This document shows positions 58,718 through 64,000 of a stretch of 64,000 nt of DNA, one piece after another. The DNA is from Reinekea forsetii (GTDB lineage Bacteria; Pseudomonadota; Gammaproteobacteria; Pseudomonadales; Natronospirillaceae): NCBI RefSeq assembly GCF_002795845.1, contig NZ_CP011797.1, positions 3,014,001-3,078,000 of the forward strand, given 5' to 3'. A program made the translations under genes and the position numbers. The notes under the pieces were generated by a model. It made no database searches. It was not told the DNA's origin and saw only the letters and a list, made by a program, of their open reading frames with translations. Within the stretch, counting starts at the first letter, position 1, and the number at the start of each line of letters is the position of its first letter.

Positions 58718-59098
58718 ATGACACACAATAACCAGGCCGCCGATCGACTCGACTACTGGCGCCAGCGTTGCCTGGCCAAGCTGGGCAGCAGCGAAGAAAC
58801 GCCTTTTGGACCCGATGTGTTGGTCTATAAGGTCGCCGGTAAGATGTTTGCTTCCCTGTCGGTCAATACGCCGCTAACGATCAATCTCAAGTGCGATCCG
58901 CAAGAGGCGATGATCCTGCGCGCCAGCTTCGCGGCGGTCATACCCGGTTATCATATGAACAAAAAACATTGGAACACCATAGACCTGAGCGCCGAGCTGG
59001 ACGAAGACCTGTTAGCGGGCTGGCTCGATGATTCCTATGATCTGGTCGTCAAGGGTTTACCCAAAGCCCTCCAGGCTCGCTTAGGCGGACAATCCTAA
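58718..59098 (+). CDS. MmcQ/YjbR-family protein
   Basis: A 126-residue small protein of the MmcQ/YjbR (CyaY-like fold) family. Features typical of the family are PFGPDVLVYKVAGKMFASLS, LKCDPQEAMILRASF, PGYHMNKKHWNTIDL and DDSYDLVVKGLPK. A double-wing DNA-binding role has been proposed, but the cellular function is unclear. Its Shine-Dalgarno is probably the AAGGGGG run at 58702. It is divergent from the pullulanase gene across 150 bases. Confidence 0.9.
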   Translation: MTHNNQAADRLDYWRQRCLAKLGSSEETPFGPDVLVYKVAGKMFASLSVNTPLTINLKCDPQEAMILRASFAAVIPGYHMNKKHWNTIDLSAELDEDLLAGWLDDSYDLVVKGLPKALQARLGGQS

Positions 59099-59124
59099 TC
59101 CCGCTTTAGCCAGATTGATCAGGC

Positions 59125-59149
59125 AAAAAAAAGCCCGCAAGGCGGGCTT
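59125..59149 (-). terminator. Rho-independent terminator of the malE-like gene
   Basis: AAGCCCGC / GCGGGCTT stem with a 3-base loop. The T-tract is on the minus strand (59125-59132 read as A on the plus strand), so it terminates the leftward binding-protein gene, whose stop is 21 bases away. It also lies 27 bases past the rightward yjbR-like stop and could serve both less strictly. Confidence 0.88.
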
Positions 59150-59169
59150 GTGCTATGCGCACGAAAAAT

Positions 59170-60447
59170 CTAGTTTGGCCCAGTGGCTGCGGCCGTTAGA
59201 TAGTGTTTGCGGGTCCACATTTTCATGGTGTCCAACTTGCGCAGACGTTTGGCGACATCGGCCATCGTCTCCTCAACCTTTACCTCACCGGTAACCATGG
59301 GTTGCAAGTTGGCTTGCATGGAGCTCCAGAAACGCTTCATTTCGGGTATATCGGGCATGGTTTCGCCGGTCGCAGCGAGCGCAAAGGTATGAGCAATATT
59401 GGCGTTCGACTCAAGCTCGGTCATCAAACGCTTATTGGCCACCGCGCCCAAGGGGCGATCAGCATCCATTGCCTTGACCCCTTCGTAGACAACGACATAT
59501 TCTTCGAGGAATTTCTTTGCGAGGGCATCGTTGGGCGAAAAGCTGTTCACCGCCGCCGCCATAAAGCCAACGAAAGGTCGACCGGAGCCGGAATTTTTGT
59601 CCACCTGCGGGAATTTGGCCAGGCCGTAATTGACGCCCGAATCCCGCAGCTCGTTCCAGACCCATGGCCCGTTAATGGTCATGGCCACCTTGCCCTCTTT
59701 AAAGGCGGTCATCATTGCGCCCCAATCTTGGCCGTCGCTGGTTTCGATCACACCGGCATCGTGCAGCCGCCGCATCATGTTCAGCCCCTTCAAAGCACCT
59801 CGACTGTCAACACCGACATCGACCAGTTGATAGACCCGATTGACCTTTTTAAAGGAGTAACCACCCGCGGAGGTAATCAACGGCCACGCGAAGTAGGTAT
59901 CGCCATACTTAAAGTGCAGGGCGCGCTTGCCGTCTTTGCGCAGTATCTTATCTAGGGCGATCACCTCTTCCCAAGTCTTGGGCGGTTTGGCCACCAGATC
60001 CTTATTGTAGATAAATGAAATCGCCTCCATGGCAATGGGGTAACCATATATTTCATCGCCTACCGTCACCGCGTTCCAGGCGAAATCGTGCAGCTTGCCG
60101 TAGAGCTCCTGGCTGGGGTACACCGGTTCCAGGTAGCCTTCGTTGATCCAGGACCCAAAACGATCGTGGGCCCAAAAAATGATGTCGGGGCCTTCGGTGG
60201 TCGCCGCCACCTTGGCGAAGCGGTTGGCCGGATCTTCACCGCCGTCCCAATCGTCCTGGGTGTTGACGATCACGCGCACGCCGGTGTCGGCGGTGAAGCG
60301 CTGCGCGACTTCGCGCAAGCCGTTGTAGCCCTTGTCATTATTGATCCACACCACCAGGGCATCGCGCTCAAAGGCGACGCTGGCCTGGCCAAACAAGGAC
60401 AGGAAAAGAACCAGTGAGGCTAATCGTATTTGGGACATAAAGTGCAT
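59170..60447 (-). CDS. malE: Maltose/maltodextrin-binding periplasmic protein (MalE-like)
   Basis: A 425-residue binding protein for maltose or maltodextrin. A signal peptide ends at about ASVA-FER. Diagnostic MalE stretches are LVVWINNDKGYNGL, GPDIIFWAHDRFG, AVTVGDEIYGYPIAMEAISFIYNKDL, TINGPWVWNEL and RPLGAVANK. Aromatic sugar-stacking residues match the family regions. The ABC permease and ATPase genes (malF, malG, malK) are not in the window. The first ATG has GGAG 6 bases before it; a second ATG three codons on is possible. It is divergent from ubiH across 266 bases, in which I see no clear MalT or CRP site. Confidence 0.92.
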   Translation of the reverse strand: MHFMSQIRLASLVLFLSLFGQASVAFERDALVVWINNDKGYNGLREVAQRFTADTGVRVIVNTQDDWDGGEDPANRFAKVAATTEGPDIIFWAHDRFGSWINEGYLEPVYPSQELYGKLHDFAWNAVTVGDEIYGYPIAMEAISFIYNKDLVAKPPKTWEEVIALDKILRKDGKRALHFKYGDTYFAWPLITSAGGYSFKKVNRVYQLVDVGVDSRGALKGLNMMRRLHDAGVIETSDGQDWGAMMTAFKEGKVAMTINGPWVWNELRDSGVNYGLAKFPQVDKNSGSGRPFVGFMAAAVNSFSPNDALAKKFLEEYVVVYEGVKAMDADRPLGAVANKRLMTELESNANIAHTFALAATGETMPDIPEMKRFWSSMQANLQPMVTGEVKVEETMADVAKRLRKLDTMKMWTRKHYLTAAATGPN

Positions 60448-60713
60448 ACCTTTCTCCGCTACGCTGTAAATATTGAGTTGTTTATCACGGCCGTCTAACC
60501 AAGCAAATACGGCTTTGTTGGTTGTAATTGTATTAGTGGTAAAGGTCGTTCCGAGCTAGGGGTGCGGGCCTCGCAGCAAGAATAATCAGTTTCTGAATGG
60601 CTTCGATTTAAAAATTATTAAAAAAAGTATCTTTTTCCATTGGGTGAACTATTCTGATCCATTACTCATAGACTGTTAGTATAGGAGAACGGTTACAGGC
60701 AATGAGTTGAATT

Positions 60714-61919
60714 ATGGCAAGGTTCGAACTGGTGGTAGTGGGTGGAGGCATGGTGGGCATGACGCTGATTGCAGCGCTTGCGCCGGCCATGGCACAAGGC
60801 TTGGGCATCACCCTGATCGACCCTGCGGTACAGCCGCAACTTGGCTTGGCTCCGTCGCCAAGCTTTGACGGTCGCGCCACAGCCTTATCGGCCCAAGCCT
60901 TGCAGTTGTTTGCTGCGTTGAACATGGCCCAGCTCGAGCAGGCCCTGAGCGATATCACAGAGATTGAAGTCAGCGATCGCGGCCATGCCGGCTTGTTGGA
61001 CCTAAACGCCCACGCGCTGGGTTTTGAACGCTTTGGCGCGGTGGTGGCCAATGCCGACCTAGGTGCTCTGCTCTGGCAAAAAATCCAATCTCTGCCCGTC
61101 CATTGGCGCTTTAATAGTCAGGTGGCCAACCTAGCGCCTAGCCAGAGTGGGCAAGTGGTGACGCTGACCGATGGCACCGTCTTGGCGGCAGATCAAGTTA
61201 TTCTATGCGATGGCGGCCGCTCCAAACTGCACGAGTCGTTAGGCTTTAGTTTACGCGAAACACCCTTTCAGGCCGTGGCCCGGGTCGCGACCCTAACCAC
61301 CGCGAAGCCACATCGGGGCCGAGCCTTTGAGCGCTTTACCGAATTGGGCCCGATAGCCCTGTTGCCCTTTGGCCAAGCGAGCACGCTGGTTTGGACTGTA
61401 CCCGAGAAACTCATCGGCACCCTGCCCAACACGCCTGCAACCGCCATTCCTTGGCTAGAGCAGCGTATTGGCCAACGCCTAGGTCGTATTACCGGCCTGA
61501 CGGATTGGTCGGAATACCCTCTAATCGAACGCCAAATGACGACCGCCTGCAGCCATGGTTTTTTAGCCTTGGGCAACGCCGCCGCAACCTTACATCCGGT
61601 CGCCGGTCAAGGTTTCAACCTCGCCATGCGCGGCTTAGCGCGCACCGCCAACCTGATCAATCGTCAGTATGACCAAGACCATGGCCTACCCTCGTTCCGC
61701 CAATTCAACGCGGTGGCCGAGACCATCGCCCGCGACCAGGCCCAAACTGCGAACGTATCGCGTGAACTGATCCAACTGTTTCAGTCATCGGCTCCATTGT
61801 TGCGTTGGGGGCGGGGGCTGGCCCTTAATAGCCTAGATCGTCATGCCACCTTGCGCCAGGGCGTTGCCTTGGCGGGGATGGGGCTATTGGCTGATGTGCC
61901 GGCACTCGCGACCACCTAA
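60714..61919 (+). CDS. ubiH: Ubiquinone-biosynthesis FAD monooxygenase, UbiH type
   Basis: A 401-residue FAD-dependent hydroxylase that adds a ring hydroxyl to the octaprenylphenol intermediate of ubiquinone. The FAD motif is VVVGGGMVGMTL at residues 7-18. FDGRATALSAQA and ITEIEVSDRGHAGLL are typical of UbiH, and the second FAD motif GNAAATLHPVAGQGFNLAMRG is near residue 285. The sibling hydroxylase gene follows after 21 bases. UbiH assignment rather than UbiF/UbiI rests on the SDRGH stretch and is fairly sure. Confidence 0.88.
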   Translation: MARFELVVVGGGMVGMTLIAALAPAMAQGLGITLIDPAVQPQLGLAPSPSFDGRATALSAQALQLFAALNMAQLEQALSDITEIEVSDRGHAGLLDLNAHALGFERFGAVVANADLGALLWQKIQSLPVHWRFNSQVANLAPSQSGQVVTLTDGTVLAADQVILCDGGRSKLHESLGFSLRETPFQAVARVATLTTAKPHRGRAFERFTELGPIALLPFGQASTLVWTVPEKLIGTLPNTPATAIPWLEQRIGQRLGRITGLTDWSEYPLIERQMTTACSHGFLALGNAAATLHPVAGQGFNLAMRGLARTANLINRQYDQDHGLPSFRQFNAVAETIARDQAQTANVSRELIQLFQSSAPLLRWGRGLALNSLDRHATLRQGVALAGMGLLADVPALATT

Positions 61920-61940
61920 TTCATCGAAGGAGATACCATC

Positions 61941-63173
61941 ATGGCCGACCATTTCACACACGATATAATAATTTCCGGTGCCGGCCTGGTCGGTCTGTCC
62001 TTGGCCGCGGCCTGTGCTCAGGCCGGGCTCACGGTCGCCCTTATCGAACAACAGCCCAGAGTTCCGTTCGATGCCGATGCCGAGCACTTCAGCCCGCGGG
62101 TCAGTGCCATCAACTTGGCCAGCCAGCGCATGCTATCCAATCTCGGGGTTTGGCAGCACCTGCCGGCAGAACGCCTATCGGCCTATGATGCGATGCATGT
62201 TTGGGATGGCTTGGGTCAGGGCCAGATTGACTTTGATGCCCACGCAATTCAACAACCGCAGCTCGGTCATATCATCGAAAACCCGGCTCTTATTGAGGCC
62301 CTTTGGCGGCGTATCGACGAACTGGACAGTATCGACTTGTGCCTGCCGGATAGGATCAGTACGTGGCATCAGGATGACGCAGGGGTTAAGGTGGAGACTG
62401 AAATTGGCCGCGTGCTGGTTGCCCAAAGCCTGGTGGCAAGCGAAGGCAAACACTCGCCATTGCGCCAAGAGGCCGATATCGCTAGCTGGCAGTGGCCCTA
62501 TCATCACACCGCCATCGTCACCACGGTACGACATGAATTGGCCCATCAGCGCTGCGCGCAACAGGTCTTTCTGCCGACCGGCCCACTGGCCTTCTTGCCG
62601 CTGCGCAATGCCGCTAGCCCAGAGCACCATAGCTCGATCGTGTGGTCGGTGAAGAGTGAGCAGGTAGCCGAGCTGCTGGCCTTGTCGAGCGAGGATTTTG
62701 CTCGAGCCTTGGCGCAGGCCTTCGAGCAGCGTTTAGGACGCGTCGAACAGGTAAGCGAACGGACATCTTTTCCACTCTCGGCGCAACAGGCTAAAACCTA
62801 TTTTAACCAGCGCGTGGTCATCTTAGGCGACAGCGCCCACAGCATTCATCCACTGGCGGGCTTGGGTGCAAACCTGGGGTTTTTGGATGCCGCGACCTTG
62901 GCCGAAACTTGGCAACGCGCGCGCCAACAGGGCATGGACTTGGGCCAGTCTTTTGTTTTGCGCCGTTTTCAACGCCAACGCCAAGGCCACAACTTGGCCG
63001 TAGGCGGCGCAATGGAAGGTCTGAAACGCCTGTTCGATAGCCAATCGGCGCTGCCGGTTCTGCTGCGTAACAGTGGACTGCGCATGCTCAATGCCAGTGC
63101 ATTGGCCAAACGCCCGCTTATCCTCGGCGCACTGGGCCAGATCGGGCCAGAATTGCCCGAGCTGTGCCGCTGA
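61941..63173 (+). CDS. Ubiquinone-biosynthesis FAD monooxygenase, UbiI/UbiF (VisC) type
   Basis: A 410-residue hydroxylase of the same family as the upstream ubiH. The FAD motif is IISGAGLVGLSLAAA, with SPRVSAINLASQRML, YDAMHVWDGLG and the second motif ILGDSAHSIHPLAGLGANLGFLD. It probably hydroxylates another ring position (C5 or C6) in ubiquinone synthesis. The choice between UbiI and UbiF cannot be made safely by eye. The ATG has AAGGAG about 8 bases upstream. The pair forms a two-gene operon. Confidence 0.85.
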   Translation: MADHFTHDIIISGAGLVGLSLAAACAQAGLTVALIEQQPRVPFDADAEHFSPRVSAINLASQRMLSNLGVWQHLPAERLSAYDAMHVWDGLGQGQIDFDAHAIQQPQLGHIIENPALIEALWRRIDELDSIDLCLPDRISTWHQDDAGVKVETEIGRVLVAQSLVASEGKHSPLRQEADIASWQWPYHHTAIVTTVRHELAHQRCAQQVFLPTGPLAFLPLRNAASPEHHSSIVWSVKSEQVAELLALSSEDFARALAQAFEQRLGRVEQVSERTSFPLSAQQAKTYFNQRVVILGDSAHSIHPLAGLGANLGFLDAATLAETWQRARQQGMDLGQSFVLRRFQRQRQGHNLAVGGAMEGLKRLFDSQSALPVLLRNSGLRMLNASALAKRPLILGALGQIGPELPELCR

Positions 63174-63213
63174 AGCGGACCGTTTAAGGCTCAAACGGGT
63201 CGTTTAACTGGGT

Positions 63214-63678
63214 TTAGAGGGCGCTGGCAAAGCCTTGTTGACGCCAGGCTTCATAGACGATGACGGCCACCGTGTTGGATAGATTCAGACTGCGGCTGGC
63301 CGCCAGCATCGGCAAGCGCAAGACCCGATCCGTTGGCAGTGCCGCTCGAACATCCGCCGGCAGACCCCGCGTTTCTGGCCCAAACAGCAGATAATCGCCC
63401 GGCTCGAAGCGGACCTCGGTGTAGCCGGCGGTGCCCTTGGTCGACAAGGCAAAGAGCCGTTCCGGTTTGGCCTCGGCTAAGAAGGTCGGGTAATCCGGCC
63501 ACAATCGAATCGAGGCAAATTCATGATAATCCAAGCCCGCGCGGCGTAAAGCTTTCTCATCCATCGAAAAACCGAGCGGCTCAATCAGGTGCAATTGACA
63601 GCCGGTATTGGCGCACAGACGGATGATGTTTCCGGTGTTCGGCGGTATTTCCGGTTCGAACAGTACTATATTAAACAC
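63214..63678 (-). CDS. trmL: tRNA (cytidine/uridine-34 2'-O) methyltransferase
   Basis: SPOUT methyltransferase that modifies the wobble base of certain leucine tRNAs using S-adenosylmethionine. It has 154-155 residues from the GTG at 63678, matching E. coli TrmL (157). Its start [20 protein letters not shown] is almost that of E. coli. The knot motifs [11 protein letters not shown] and [16 protein letters not shown] are present. The open frame extends 19 codons further to 63735, but the extension is unlike the family, and GGAG lies 8 bases before the GTG. Confidence 0.93.
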   Translation of the reverse strand: MFNIVLFEPEIPPNTGNIIRLCANTGCQLHLIEPLGFSMDEKALRRAGLDYHEFASIRLWPDYPTFLAEAKPERLFALSTKGTAGYTEVRFEPGDYLLFGPETRGLPADVRAALPTDRVLRLPMLAASRSLNLSNTVAVIVYEAWRQQGFASAL

Positions 63679-63925
63679 ACAGAAATCTCCATTGATCGGC
63701 CAGCTCGGCATGATAGTGGAATTACCCCGGAACACAAGTCAGCACCTAAGCCTGGCCATTTTCACCCTGACCGAGACGGCCGTCATCAGCGTGCTTGGGT
63801 GCCAGCAACCGAAACCATGCCGAATGCAAAATCCACCTAAATATGCTGCTAATTGGGCAGTAAACAAAAACCCTTGCTAGACTGATTATAGGTTGTGAAC
63901 TAATAAAAAAAGAGCTGGGTCCTAG

Positions 63926-64000
63926 ATGTCTGCAAGTACCGTATACCTATATAACACCCAAAACTGGCTCTATATGTTGCCCAATGGTCTGACTTTGTTC
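63926..64000 (+). CDS. Unidentified gene, N-terminus only (truncated by window edge)
   Basis: An ATG at 63926 opens a frame of 25 codons (MSASTVYLYNTQNWLYMLPN...) that runs off the window. An AT-rich stretch with GAGCTGGG lies just upstream as a poor ribosome site. The sequence is too short to name. It may be a real gene because the frame begins right after a promoter-like AT-rich gap, but this is weak evidence. Confidence 0.4.
   Translation, partial: MSASTVYLYNTQNWLYMLPNGLTLF

Noticed and set aside
63180-63198. CCGTTT / AAACGG hairpin between the second hydroxylase gene and trmL
   Set aside because: Six-base stem with no T-tract; too weak to call a terminator.

Overview
The window looks like chromosome of a moderately GC-rich, free-living, probably marine gammaproteobacterium. 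The evidence is an EarP/EF-P pair with the arginine-type EF-P, PomA/PomB-like stator genes beside xseB-ispA, two UbiH-family hydroxylases, TrmL, and a KatG of the proteobacterial type. An oceanospirillalean or Saccharospirillaceae-like host is a guess from gene content only. No rRNA, tRNA, CRISPR array, IS element or prophage gene was seen.

Layout. 1-4.5 kb: a leftward sbcD-sbcC operon followed by the start of an RsuA-type pseudouridine synthase. 4.7-9.9 kb: katG, an SDR-family sugar-nucleotide-type dehydrogenase, a MOSC-domain protein and an MDR oxidoreductase. 10-11.8 kb: earP-efp with a clear terminator. 11.9-27.7 kb: a purine block. A compact leftward operon xdhA-xdhB-xdhC-allB-uraD-uraH-guaD-puuD takes guanine/xanthine through urate to allantoin and allantoate. 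It is divergent from a rightward BmpA-type nucleoside/purine ABC importer, and the shared intergenic region holds a RutR-like palindrome. Two paralogous phosphoribosyltransferases follow, so salvage and catabolism sit together. 27.7-31.4 kb: a MalT-type LuxR regulator and a secreted tandem-CBM21 protein. 31.4-32.1 kb: a small coiled-coil protein behind a near-consensus LexA box.

32.1-44.8 kb: pomAB, xseB-ispA, and dxs plus a zinc peptidase. The usual ispA-dxs neighbours are separated by a MazG-like enzyme, a periplasmic binding protein, a zincin-like protein and an RND efflux pair. 44.4-51.8 kb: a leftward operon of a CHASE2 adenylate cyclase, an SH3 periplasmic protein, two tandem copies of an [M48 lipoprotein protease + FadL/OmpP1-like outer-membrane protein] module, and a DUF2007-zinc-ribbon protein. 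I consider this the best candidate for an undescribed system. One M48 copy appears to start at ATT.

52.2-60.4 kb: a large surface lipoprotein of unknown function, a secreted pullulanase, a YjbR-like protein and a MalE-like binding protein. With the CBM21 protein and the MalT-like regulator these point to alpha-glucan use. 60.7-63.7 kb: two ubiquinone-pathway hydroxylases and trmL. The window ends 25 codons into an unidentified rightward gene.

All functional calls rest on motif recognition by eye; no searches were run.
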